Assembly (NCBI RefSeq): GCF_001650195.1
Contig: NZ_LXYR01000013.1
Coordinates: forward strand, 48,648-112,647
Direction of reading: 5' to 3'
Length of the DNA: 64,000 nucleotides
From: Phormidesmis priestleyi BC1401
GTDB taxonomy: Bacteria; Cyanobacteriota; Cyanobacteriia; Leptolyngbyales; Leptolyngbyaceae
This document shows positions 43,625 through 52,022 of the stretch, one piece after another. The first letter of the stretch is position 1. Each line of letters starts with the position of its first letter. The notes under the pieces are model-generated. The model ran no database searches and was not told the origin of the DNA. It worked only from the letters and a program-made list of their open reading frames with translations. Made by a program: the position numbers and the translations under genes.

Positions 43625-45484
43625 GTGAAACGGAAACATCTTCGGTCGAGTCGCCCAGGGCAAGCAGATCAAAAACAATCGAGCGATCGCTGGCAGAATG
43701 TAAGACAGCTCATGCGAATTGGGAGAGAGGTGCCCCGCAAGCCTCTCTACTTTGGCATCGCCTCAATGATTTTGGCCGCGCTGTTAGATGGGGCAGGAAT
43801 TGGTTTAACCATTCCTTTCCTTCAGTTGCTGCTCAATGACGGTTCCAGCTTTCACCTGCCTGCCCTTCCGTTTTTACCCAATGCAGGACTGTGGCTAGCT
43901 CAGCAGCCAAAAGGGATTCTTCTCGCTTTCTTTAGTCTAATCCTATTGGCTTCTGTGGCGCTCAAGAGCGTCTTTGGCTATTTTGCTGAGGACGGCACAA
44001 CCACTTACACGCAGAATATCATTGCCCTCTTCCGAAAGCGGCTCTATGAGAAATACCTCCATGCGCCAATTGCCTTCTTTGACAACGAAAAGATGGGCAC
44101 GTTGTCGAATATGTTGGGAGAGGTCAACAACATCAGTATTCTGCTGAGTTGGGTCATTGGTCTTTTGATCAGTGTTACGATCCTGACCGCTTACATCGCA
44201 ACAATGGTGCTGGTGTCTTGGCAACTAACCCTTCTCATTATCCTGCTGATCGGTGCGGTTGGGGTTGGGCTGACTCAAATGCTGACCAAGCTCAAGCCGT
44301 TGGGGAGAGCTGAGTATGAAGCTAGAGAGGCGCTGCATATCCGATTTCTCGACACGCTATCTGGTGTCCGAATTGTTCAGTCCTACGCAACTCAAGATTT
44401 TGAACTAAAGCGCTTTAGTCACCTCTGTGATGTGGTTAGAGATAGAGCCCTTTTGTCTTCTAAAAAGATGAGGCTGATTGATCCCCTGACGGAGCTTGCC
44501 ACAATGGGCGTGGCGCTGCTCATTCTGGTACTCAGCTACAACTTGTTAATTACCAAAGGACTGTTGGGAACCTCAGAACTGCTCGCATTCATGCTGGCAC
44601 TGATCAAGATTTTACCTGTGACCAAGCGCATCAATGCGGGTCGAGGGGCAATTCAACAATATTCGCCTTCGCTAGCTGTGGTGGTTAACACCTTATCATC
44701 TCAGAGGTCAGCAGCGCCCTTGTCAGGCACCCATCAGCTTGCCCACCTAAAAAAGGGCATCACCTTTCGGAATGTCAACTTCGCCTACAACGATCGCTCA
44801 AACGTTCTCGAAGATTTCAATCTAGAGATCCCCTGTGGAAAAACAGTTGCCTTAGTCGGTTCTTCTGGAGCCGGAAAGTCAACAGTAGCCGTGCTTGTGC
44901 CGCGATTTTATGATGTGACGAGCGGCTCGATCGAGATCGATGGTCAAGATATCCGTGACTATGATCTAAACTCCTTGAGACAGCGCGTCGGAACGGTTAG
45001 CCAAGACACCTATATCTTCAACACTTCAATCCGTGAGAATATCGCTTACGGTTTAGAGGATGTGAGCTATGAGCGTGTTGTAGAAGCTGCCCGTTTAGCC
45101 AATGCGGATGAATTTATCCAACAGCTACCCAACGACTACGACACACTGGTGGGCGATCGCGGGGTACAGCTATCGGGTGGGCAACGTCAGCGACTCTCGA
45201 TCGCACGAGCTATCCTACGCGATCCTGACATTCTGATTTTGGACGAAGCAACGAGCGCTCTCGACTCTCAGTCTGAGCGGTTGGTGCAGGAGGCACTAGA
45301 GCGACTGCGCCAGAATCGCACCGTCCTCGTGATTGCCCATCGCCTATCGACTATTCGCAGCGCCGACTGCATTGTGGTCATGGAGAAAGGTCGAATTATC
45401 GAGTCTGGTAGACACGAGCATCTCCTCAAGAACAAAGGCACCTATTGGTCGTTCCACAACGTGCAGTCTGTGGCTGTAAGTTGA
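43625..45484 (+). CDS. MsbA-like ABC exporter (fused membrane and ATPase domains)
   Basis: The 619-residue protein is a half-transporter: six membrane segments at about residues 40-340, then an ATPase with Walker A GSSGAGKST (412-420), signature LSGGQ (516-520) and Walker B ILILDE (536-541). This matches MsbA/PglK-type exporters, which flip lipid-linked sugars, glycolipids or peptides. In a glycan locus without a visible Wzx, it is the best candidate for moving the lipid-linked glycan across the membrane (inference). The GTG at 43625 follows GAGAG; an in-frame TTG at 43613 and an internal ATG are possible. Confidence 0.93.
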   Translation: MKRKHLRSSRPGQADQKQSSDRWQNVRQLMRIGREVPRKPLYFGIASMILAALLDGAGIGLTIPFLQLLLNDGSSFHLPALPFLPNAGLWLAQQPKGILLAFFSLILLASVALKSVFGYFAEDGTTTYTQNIIALFRKRLYEKYLHAPIAFFDNEKMGTLSNMLGEVNNISILLSWVIGLLISVTILTAYIATMVLVSWQLTLLIILLIGAVGVGLTQMLTKLKPLGRAEYEAREALHIRFLDTLSGVRIVQSYATQDFELKRFSHLCDVVRDRALLSSKKMRLIDPLTELATMGVALLILVLSYNLLITKGLLGTSELLAFMLALIKILPVTKRINAGRGAIQQYSPSLAVVVNTLSSQRSAAPLSGTHQLAHLKKGITFRNVNFAYNDRSNVLEDFNLEIPCGKTVALVGSSGAGKSTVAVLVPRFYDVTSGSIEIDGQDIRDYDLNSLRQRVGTVSQDTYIFNTSIRENIAYGLEDVSYERVVEAARLANADEFIQQLPNDYDTLVGDRGVQLSGGQRQRLSIARAILRDPDILILDEATSALDSQSERLVQEALERLRQNRTVLVIAHRLSTIRSADCIVVMEKGRIIESGRHEHLLKNKGTYWSFHNVQSVAVS

Positions 45485-45521
45485 TGAGACACCAATCTCC
45501 TGACCCAATCGAGCATCCATT

Positions 45522-46904
45522 ATGCAATCTTTGAAGCGGCTGAAGCGAACTGCCTTAGGGCTGGTGTTGCTCGCACTGATATCGATGGCTGGCAGTTGTA
45601 CGATCGGCAAAAGTGGTGATACAACCGCCGAGGCGACGAGTCACCCTATTCAAGTAGGAGGATCAACGATCGACCAAAGTACGATCGTAGCCACTCGACC
45701 TACAAGCATCTCCCCGCTATCGTTTAGTGCAGAACTGAGCCAATATGCTGCCCATCCAACCGCTCGTTCACGCACCGTAGACGAGATCTACAGTCGCACT
45801 GCAACCTCTGGGATTAATCTGCCGCCCGGTTATGTGGCAAAGCGCAAAGAGATCATTCAGATGTATCAGGCATCTGGAATTGATCTCTCTCTAGACAAGG
45901 AGGAATTACGCAAACTTAGACCTAAAAAATGGTCAAAAAGTACGCCTCAGCCGCTTAACGGCAGCTACGCCCAGCCCTACTCGATCGACGCGCCGTTTTA
46001 CCATAAAATCCCCTCGAAGTTGCCTCGTGTTCAATTGCCGATCGGCTATGTTCAGAGCGGTCATATTTCAACGTTAGGGTCTTCTGGAGATGGGTCTGAT
46101 GGCTTTGGAATTGGACTCGTGATTTCTAAGGCGACAGACCCCGTTCGACAGCTATCGCTTGCGAATGGAGCCTACGCAAAAAAGGGAGAGTGCCCCCAGC
46201 ACAACCCATTCAAGGGCTACAATAGCTCAACGCATATTCGCAATAGCGCCAATGTCCGGCTAGGGGGAAGCGGAGAGGGTGTCCCTTACGATTCTTCAGA
46301 TAAAACAGTGATCTGGCTCGACAGTTCAGACAACACGACTGTTGCAACCTGGGTTTCGTTGCCTGACTGCGATCGACCCGATTTAGGCACAAAGCTTGGA
46401 GATTGGTCTGGGGAGGCGGTCACCTCAAAAGAAACATTGCCCAACCTGGGAGATCAGGGAGGAATCAACGCGGCAGCGAAGTCAGATTTAGTGGCGTTGA
46501 TTCGTCCGGGGGAAGCGATCGACCCCAATAAACCGATTCCTCATGCACTGAGTGGACCCGTTAAAAACGCCTGGAAAGCGATCGTTTATCCGGCAAACAA
46601 TGTCGATAACTCGATCGACCAAAATAACCGAGGACTGCTCGGATACGGTTTTTTAGTTCAGCTTGACCCCAACTTCGATTTGACAAAAATCAAGCTATCG
46701 CTACCTGCGCGTCGGATTTTAGAAGCCATTCAAACCTACGGCTGGTATATGGATGATACTGGAGTGCGAGATTTTGATATTAAAGGAAATTTCAGTGGTG
46801 CAGAGTTTGCTCCCTTTGGTGGAGTGGACGCAGTTGACGCTGAGATCTTGACCGTTCTGAAAACCCAGAAGCTTTTTGTAGTTCCTCCTCTGGTCAAGCG
46901 ATAA
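45522..46904 (+). CDS. Large predicted lipoprotein of unknown function
   Basis: The 460-residue protein has a lipoprotein signal (LGLVLLALISMAGSC, cysteine about 26) and a Ser/Thr-rich linker. The body (PFYHKIPSKLPRVQLPIGYVQSGH...HIRNSANVRLGGSGEGVPYD...GLLGYGFLVQLDPNFDL...ARRILEAIQTYGWYMDDTG) resembles, from memory, uncharacterised secreted bacterial proteins with a final ILxALKxYGxxxxDxG motif. It follows the ABC exporter by 37 bp, suggesting a role with the exported glycan at the cell surface. A MITE inserted directly after its stop codon. Confidence 0.8.
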   Translation: MQSLKRLKRTALGLVLLALISMAGSCTIGKSGDTTAEATSHPIQVGGSTIDQSTIVATRPTSISPLSFSAELSQYAAHPTARSRTVDEIYSRTATSGINLPPGYVAKRKEIIQMYQASGIDLSLDKEELRKLRPKKWSKSTPQPLNGSYAQPYSIDAPFYHKIPSKLPRVQLPIGYVQSGHISTLGSSGDGSDGFGIGLVISKATDPVRQLSLANGAYAKKGECPQHNPFKGYNSSTHIRNSANVRLGGSGEGVPYDSSDKTVIWLDSSDNTTVATWVSLPDCDRPDLGTKLGDWSGEAVTSKETLPNLGDQGGINAAAKSDLVALIRPGEAIDPNKPIPHALSGPVKNAWKAIVYPANNVDNSIDQNNRGLLGYGFLVQLDPNFDLTKIKLSLPARRILEAIQTYGWYMDDTGVRDFDIKGNFSGAEFAPFGGVDAVDAEILTVLKTQKLFVVPPLVKR

Positions 46905-46906
46905 AC

Positions 46907-47054
46907 GGCGTTGCTGAATCGATCTCTGAAGCACAGATTTTACCCTCACCCTAGCCCTCTCCCAAAAGGAGAGGGGACAAGAGTTCTGGCTCCCTTCTCC
47001 TTTTGGGAGAAGGGCTGGGGAAGAGGGCATTTCATATCTGCATTCAGCAACGCC
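46907..47054. mobile_element. MITE, copy 2, with 8-bp target duplication at a stop codon
   Basis: The 148-bp element has perfect terminal inverted repeats GGCGTTGCTGAAT and ATTCAGCAACGCC and direct repeats CGATAAAC at 46899-46906 and 47055-47062. The left duplication contains the TAA stop of the lipoprotein gene, so insertion left the reading frame intact. The interior has CCCTCTCCC-AAAA-GGAGAGGGG and a CCCTTCTCC/GGGAGAAGGG palindrome. It is inverted relative to copy 1 at 24704-24870. Confidence 0.9.
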
Positions 47055-47106
47055 CGATAAACAACCTTCCGAGTCATCTTCAGCCCGTTTTTTAGGAGGC
47101 TTAACC

Positions 47107-48294
47107 ATGCAATATCAAGAAATTAAAGAATGGATCAAGCAGAGCAACCTCGCCTGGCTTGTGAAGTATTTAAAAGGATTTCTGGAGCTAAAAGACAGAA
47201 TCCTGGAGCTAAAAAACAGGTTGTCTGCTAAGACTTGGGCAGATCAGTCGATCGTCTATTTCGCGGGTCACACTACGTATGAGTGGTCCCCAGAGAGTCT
47301 CAAAACTGGAATTGGAGGGTCTGAAACTGCGATCATTAACCTGGTGAAAGAGTGGAGCAAGCTGGGTTACTCAGTGACAGTTTACGGCAACTTTGGCGAA
47401 AAAGCTGGCGTATACGATGGAGCAACTTATCGGCACTATACTGAGTTCAATCGCTTTGACACGTTTGACACGTTGATTCTTTGGCGACGGTTAGATTCTC
47501 TAAACTTTTCTTACAAAGCGAATCGAGTCTGGTATGACGTGCATGACGTGCTTTATAAGCACCAGTTCAATGAGCAGAATTTGAAAAATATAGACACAAT
47601 CTTTTTCAAATCGACCTATCAGCGAGGACTGCTTCCCCAGGTTCAAGACGGTCAGTTTGTCATTATTCCGAATGGCGTGAATCTTTCAATTCTTGACATT
47701 GATGTAACTCATAAAGATCCCTACAAACTCGTCTATGCGTCCAACTACCAGCGCGGACTTGAACTGATGCTGACTCGTGGATGGCACATCATTAAACGGG
47801 AGATCCCAGAAGCTGTCTTGCATATTTACTATGGATGGAATTTCACCGATTTGATGTATGGCGATGACCCAGAGTATCAACGCTGGAAGGACAACATGAT
47901 TCAGTTGATGAAACAGCCTGGCATTGTCGAGCATGGCAAAGTGGGTCAGGACGTTTTGCTCGCAGAAAAAGCGAACGCAGCCATCCACTATTACGCAACT
48001 AACTTTGAAGAAATGGATTCGGTTTCTGTCAAGGAATCGGCGATCTTAGGCTGTTTGCCTGTGACGACTGACTATGGAGGTTTAGCAGAGAAAGGTTACT
48101 GTCTCAGGCTCCCTGGAGATCCGAATGATCCAAAGATTCAAGAAGCAGTGGCGGGCAAAGTCGTAGAGCTGTTAAAAGACCCGGTAAAGCTGGAAGAATT
48201 GAGCCAGAATTCTAGACAAATCGCGGGAACTGAGACGTGGAATAACATTGCCCAACTTTGGCTCGACCAGATGACGCAATCAAGACACCGATGA
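47107..48294 (+). CDS. Family 4-type glycosyltransferase
   Basis: The 395-residue protein has a GT-B layout: VYFAGHTTYEWSPESLKTGIGGSETAIINLVKEWSKLGYSVTVYG near the start, FVIIPNGVNLSILDIDV, YKLVYASNYQRGLELML, and VSVKESAILGCLPVTTDYGGLAEKG at the nucleotide-sugar site. A short lysine- and leucine-rich N-terminal helix (KYLKGFLELKDRILELKNRL) may bind membrane. AGGAGG lies eight bases before the ATG, one of the best ribosome-binding sites in the window. The MITE lies only 44 bp upstream. Confidence 0.9.
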   Translation: MQYQEIKEWIKQSNLAWLVKYLKGFLELKDRILELKNRLSAKTWADQSIVYFAGHTTYEWSPESLKTGIGGSETAIINLVKEWSKLGYSVTVYGNFGEKAGVYDGATYRHYTEFNRFDTFDTLILWRRLDSLNFSYKANRVWYDVHDVLYKHQFNEQNLKNIDTIFFKSTYQRGLLPQVQDGQFVIIPNGVNLSILDIDVTHKDPYKLVYASNYQRGLELMLTRGWHIIKREIPEAVLHIYYGWNFTDLMYGDDPEYQRWKDNMIQLMKQPGIVEHGKVGQDVLLAEKANAAIHYYATNFEEMDSVSVKESAILGCLPVTTDYGGLAEKGYCLRLPGDPNDPKIQEAVAGKVVELLKDPVKLEELSQNSRQIAGTETWNNIAQLWLDQMTQSRHR

Positions 48295-48365
48295 ATGCGG
48301 AATGGGGCACGTTCTAGTAGAAGTAAAGGAAGCGTCTTGACACACTGTTGTATAGAGCACACAAA

Positions 48366-49250
48366 ATGAAGAAAGCTATTGTTACGTTGGCGATCGGGAA
48401 ACCTTATGAGGCGATGTTCAACAAACATTGCCAGCCCTTATGGTCTTTGTATGCAGAAAAACATGGGTTTGACCTGATTGTGATTACAGACGCTTTAGAT
48501 GACTCTCCAAGAGCAAAATCGAGAACTCCGGCATGGCAAAAATGCTTAATCTTCTCAGACCCAAGAGTTCAACAATACGATCGAGTGGTTTGGGTGGATA
48601 CTGACATCTTGATCAATCCAAACAGTCCTGATGTCACGTTTGGAGTGCCCCTTGAAAAGATTGGGGTAGTTGATGAAGCGGCAACGCCTCACAAAGATGA
48701 CCTCAAGCTTTACCTAGAGAGGTTTTATCAATACTTATATCCTGGCAAAAGCAGTGTCGCCGTTGACCCCGCAAAAGCTCCCAACCAAGCAATGACAGAG
48801 TATTTAAAGTATGCGTTCAATCCTTCAGCCTACTACAATGACTTTGGGCTTGATGGCAACTTTGAATCTATTGTGCAAACGGGTGTGATGGTGTTGTCAC
48901 CTAGCCACCATCGAGAACTGCTAGAGTCTGTGTATTACAACTATGAAGATAAAGGTCCAGAGTGGAACTATGAGCAAAGACCTTTGGGCTACGAAATCCT
49001 GAAGCAGAAGAAAGAATTCTGGATGCCGACAAAATTCAATATGACTTGGGTGATTCTCAAAGCGCTCCAATACCCGTTTTTAGATTCACCATCGACTTTG
49101 ACAGAAAGGTTACTTACAAAAGTGGGAATTGATTTCAGGGCTTCGCTGATTTCGGAATGTATGACCGCAACATTCTTGAATAATTATTTTCTCCACTACG
49201 CAGGCGGCAAAGGGAGCGATATGCAATACGTCAATGCGCCCAATCAGTAA
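48366..49250 (+). CDS. Putative GT-A type glycosyltransferase
   Basis: The 294-residue protein begins MKKAIVTLAIGKPYEAMFNKHCQPLWSLYAEKHGFDLIVIT and has VVWVDTDILINP, a D-T-D metal site, then VQTGVMVLSPSHHRELLESVYYNY. This resembles galactosyltransferase- or GT8/GT34-like nucleotide-sugar transferases, but the family assignment is not firm. I use the ATG at 48366, where the beta-strand core starts; an upstream ATG at 48348 is in frame. It follows the preceding gene by 71 bp. Confidence 0.78.
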   Translation: MKKAIVTLAIGKPYEAMFNKHCQPLWSLYAEKHGFDLIVITDALDDSPRAKSRTPAWQKCLIFSDPRVQQYDRVVWVDTDILINPNSPDVTFGVPLEKIGVVDEAATPHKDDLKLYLERFYQYLYPGKSSVAVDPAKAPNQAMTEYLKYAFNPSAYYNDFGLDGNFESIVQTGVMVLSPSHHRELLESVYYNYEDKGPEWNYEQRPLGYEILKQKKEFWMPTKFNMTWVILKALQYPFLDSPSTLTERLLTKVGIDFRASLISECMTATFLNNYFLHYAGGKGSDMQYVNAPNQ

Positions 49251-49293
49251 CCCGAACTCAGGTTATTTAATTCCAACTCCTAATTATCAATAC

Positions 49294-49404
49294 TCCGGAC
49301 ATTTTTTGAGGCAGAGGCTGAAACCCGCATTCCACCGTTGGTATTTGCCTCAGTGATGATGCTGAAACCCGCATTCCACCATTGGCGATTTAAAATTGTC
49401 CGGA
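49294..49404. repeat. Small structure with inverted ends and a tandem 25-bp repeat
   Basis: TCCGGACA-TTTT at the left (49294) and its complement at the right (to 49404) form imperfect inverted ends. Inside, a 25-bp unit starting GCTGAAACCCGCATTCCACC occurs at 49317-49341 and 49361-49385 with one mismatch. TGAGGCA and TGCCTCA flank the first copy. It lies just before the epimerase-like gene, which lacks a visible ribosome-binding site. It may be a MITE remnant. Confidence 0.55.
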
Positions 49405-49414
49405 CTGTTGAATT

Positions 49415-50470
49415 ATGACTGCATCAAAGATTTTCGTCACGGGTGCTAGTGGATTTATCGGTCAAGCGCTTGTTGTAAAACTCCTTGAGCAAGGACATCA
49501 TATTCTCGCGGCTGATGATTCTCGGTCTGCAATTGATTCACCTGATCAAGCCAGTGTTTCTGATCTGAAACTAGACCGACTCGATCGAGCAGCATTGCTG
49601 CCACACCTTTCGGGCTGTGACTGCGTAGTGAATCTTGCCCATCCTCATCAAGGGACTCTGCAAGAGCAATTTAGGAGTGCGATCGAGTCTACCCAAACGC
49701 TCCTTCAAGCTTGTGCAGCAGCCCAAGTAAAGAAGTTTGTTCACATCAGTTCAACGTCTGTTTATGGCGATCCGCCTCCTTCTCGTATCATTACCGAAGA
49801 GTCGCCTTGTCTTGCCTCGCTCAGACCTCAGACCTCCATTCAGCAAGCGCTCGAACATCTCGTTCTACAAACAGAAGCAGGAGATACTGAGGTCGTTGTG
49901 CTTCAGCTTGGTCGGGTGTATGGTCCTGGAAAAGGAGGGGAGACGGCTCGAACGCTAGACCAAATGAAAACCGCTTTCATGGCGATCGCGAGATATGGAA
50001 CAGGTTACTGTAATCCGATTTATATCGATGATGTGGTGACGGCAATAATTCGAGCCTGCGAGGGTTCAAATCTTCACGGGCAGCGCTTCATTGTCAGTCA
50101 CGATCAGCCTGTTCTCTGGAAAGAGTTGCTCTGTGGTTATGAATCTATCTTGGGAACAAAAAGCTTAATTCATCTGCCGATCGATTATCAATGCGAACCT
50201 CAAGACTCGATTCCCTTTTTTAGAGAAGCCGTCTCAAAGATGCTTAAGAAAAAAAAAGTAATGGAAGGAACCAGCGCGATCGCAAAAAAAATCTACGGGA
50301 AGTCGATTTATTATCCTTCTGCCGATGAGTTTCGCTCGCTGGTCGCTCAACCGATTTTTTCTAATCAAAAATCCCGCGATCGCCTAGACTTTCAGCCTCA
50401 GATATCTCTGCAAACTGGAATCGAGAGAATCCGCGAATGGTGGGGTCAAAACCTCCCAGAGACGGTGTAA
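49415..50470 (+). CDS. NAD-dependent epimerase/dehydratase-like protein with degenerate active site
   Basis: The 351-residue protein has the extended-SDR N-terminus FVTGASGFIGQALVVKLLEQGH and VHISSTSVYGDPPP, where the Ser of the SDR triad sits. The expected Y-x3-K that follows is not seen: the region reads SLRPQTSIQQALEHLVLQ. It may therefore bind NAD(P) and sugar without oxidising it, or use another residue. The later blocks VVVLQLGRVYGPGKGGETA and CNPIYIDDVVTAIIRACEG are normal. Its stop is directly followed by the ATG of the GMC oxidoreductase gene, so the two are probably coupled. Confidence 0.85.
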   Translation: MTASKIFVTGASGFIGQALVVKLLEQGHHILAADDSRSAIDSPDQASVSDLKLDRLDRAALLPHLSGCDCVVNLAHPHQGTLQEQFRSAIESTQTLLQACAAAQVKKFVHISSTSVYGDPPPSRIITEESPCLASLRPQTSIQQALEHLVLQTEAGDTEVVVLQLGRVYGPGKGGETARTLDQMKTAFMAIARYGTGYCNPIYIDDVVTAIIRACEGSNLHGQRFIVSHDQPVLWKELLCGYESILGTKSLIHLPIDYQCEPQDSIPFFREAVSKMLKKKKVMEGTSAIAKKIYGKSIYYPSADEFRSLVAQPIFSNQKSRDRLDFQPQISLQTGIERIREWWGQNLPETV

Positions 50471-52000
50471 ATGTCTATACCATTCATATCAGATGACCAA
50501 ATTGTTATCGTTGGAAGCGGTCCGACGGGCACCGTTGCGGCTTGGACTCTGGTCAAGGCTGGCTTTAAAGTCACCCTACTAGAATCGGGATGCAGTTTCC
50601 CCAAGAGTCTACATCTGCGCGTCAGAGATCGAGAAATTCGCCGTCCATATGCCTTAGAGCTTAGAGATCATGTCGCCTATCCGCAATTTGAGAATTTAGA
50701 CGACCCTCTGACTCGATGGTTTAAGGCACACTTACTAGGAGGGCTTGGGAGTTTTTGGGGCGGCGTGGTTTTGCGGTTTGCCCCAGAAGATTTCACGGAG
50801 GGGGAATCTATTTCAGAGCGGTATCGCTGGCCCATTGGGTATGCGGATCTTGAGCCTTGTTACAGCCGCGTCGAACACCTGATTGGGGTCAGCGGCGGCA
50901 AAGTTTCCGTGCCTGTTCTGCCAGCCTGTCACGTTAACCACACTCTTGAGGTGCCCCCAGAATTTTCTGACCTTGCGGCAGCGGCTCAGAAACTAGACCG
51001 ATGGCTGCTGCCTGCCAATCATGTTTATGGCAAATCAACCCTATTCAGTCAAATTCCTTCTCCCGCTAACATTGGTGTTCGCCTGCTGGGTCAACTGCGA
51101 CGACACAAAAACTTTCGGCTGATTAGCAACGCCCATGTGACTCAACTGCATCTGCATCAGACCAAGGCGTTGGTGGCAGGCGTTGAGTATCTCGATCGAC
51201 AAAGCGGCGAACTCTGCTTTCAATCTGGCAGGGCTGTGATGCTGGCAGCAGGACAATTAGGGTCAACTCAGATTTTGTTGAACTGTAGCAATGGGATTAT
51301 CAATGCTGATGGTTTGATTGGTCGATATCTTCATGACAATATGTATGCAGCTTATACTTATCAGATCGATCGCCCCCCTCTAAAGGAGTCTTTAGTTTCA
51401 TACCTGACTCGCCCAGACTACTCAAAAGCAAAGCCTTTACAGACGACTGGTTTTCAGGTTTATGCGGGGGCACTCAACCAGAAACCGCTGGCTAATTCCA
51501 AGCTGCGATCGAATCTAGGATTGGGTTCTCCACCGCCGCAAGATGAAGGAGTTCCCCTTTTATTTGCCTGCTTTGGCACTCAAATCCCCCATGATTCTCG
51601 CTGTGTTTCTCTGCATCCCCACGCTAAAGATGAATATGGGCTGCCGCTCCTTAGAATCAGCACTCGTCACGACTCAGATGACATTGCCACACTTGATGAA
51701 GGTCGGCGTGCGGTTGAAGCGCTAATGGAGATAGCAGGCTGGCAGTTTTCATCTAAAAGCAGTGCGATCGAGCCGCCCGGAACGTCTGTCCACTTTGGCG
51801 GAACGGTCAGAATGCACACTGACCCCAAGCTTGGAGTTGTGAATGCAGTGAACGCCATGCACGAGATTCCGAATCTTTTTGTCATTGACGCGAGTTGTTT
51901 CACGACATCTGTTGAGAAGAATCCGACCCTGACAGCGATGGCGATCGCAATGCGAGCCGCCGACTTGTTGAGTCAAAACAGTCGATCTCTAGGTCACTAA
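50471..52000 (+). CDS. GMC-family FAD-dependent oxidoreductase
   Basis: The 509-residue protein has the FAD-binding VIVGSGPTGTVAAWTLVKAGFKVTLLESG at the N-terminus, GGLGSFWGGVVLRFAPEDF, and the C-terminal GMC segment TSVHFGGTVRMHTDPKLGVVN...LFVIDASCFTTSVEKNPTLTAMAIAMRAADL, with the active-site His in SVHFGG and Asn in EKNPTL. GMC enzymes oxidise alcohols, often sugars or polyols. It starts immediately after the preceding stop codon. A role in oxidising a sugar residue of the locus product is inferred from context. Confidence 0.9.
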   Translation: MSIPFISDDQIVIVGSGPTGTVAAWTLVKAGFKVTLLESGCSFPKSLHLRVRDREIRRPYALELRDHVAYPQFENLDDPLTRWFKAHLLGGLGSFWGGVVLRFAPEDFTEGESISERYRWPIGYADLEPCYSRVEHLIGVSGGKVSVPVLPACHVNHTLEVPPEFSDLAAAAQKLDRWLLPANHVYGKSTLFSQIPSPANIGVRLLGQLRRHKNFRLISNAHVTQLHLHQTKALVAGVEYLDRQSGELCFQSGRAVMLAAGQLGSTQILLNCSNGIINADGLIGRYLHDNMYAAYTYQIDRPPLKESLVSYLTRPDYSKAKPLQTTGFQVYAGALNQKPLANSKLRSNLGLGSPPPQDEGVPLLFACFGTQIPHDSRCVSLHPHAKDEYGLPLLRISTRHDSDDIATLDEGRRAVEALMEIAGWQFSSKSSAIEPPGTSVHFGGTVRMHTDPKLGVVNAVNAMHEIPNLFVIDASCFTTSVEKNPTLTAMAIAMRAADLLSQNSRSLGH

Positions 52001-52022
52001 CTTAACGGAGGAAAATTAGGCT

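Noticed and set aside
49317..49385. Minimal CRISPR from two 25-bp repeats
   Set aside because: Only two copies, the spacer is 19 bp, no leader and no cas genes; a tandem repeat inside an inverted structure fits better.
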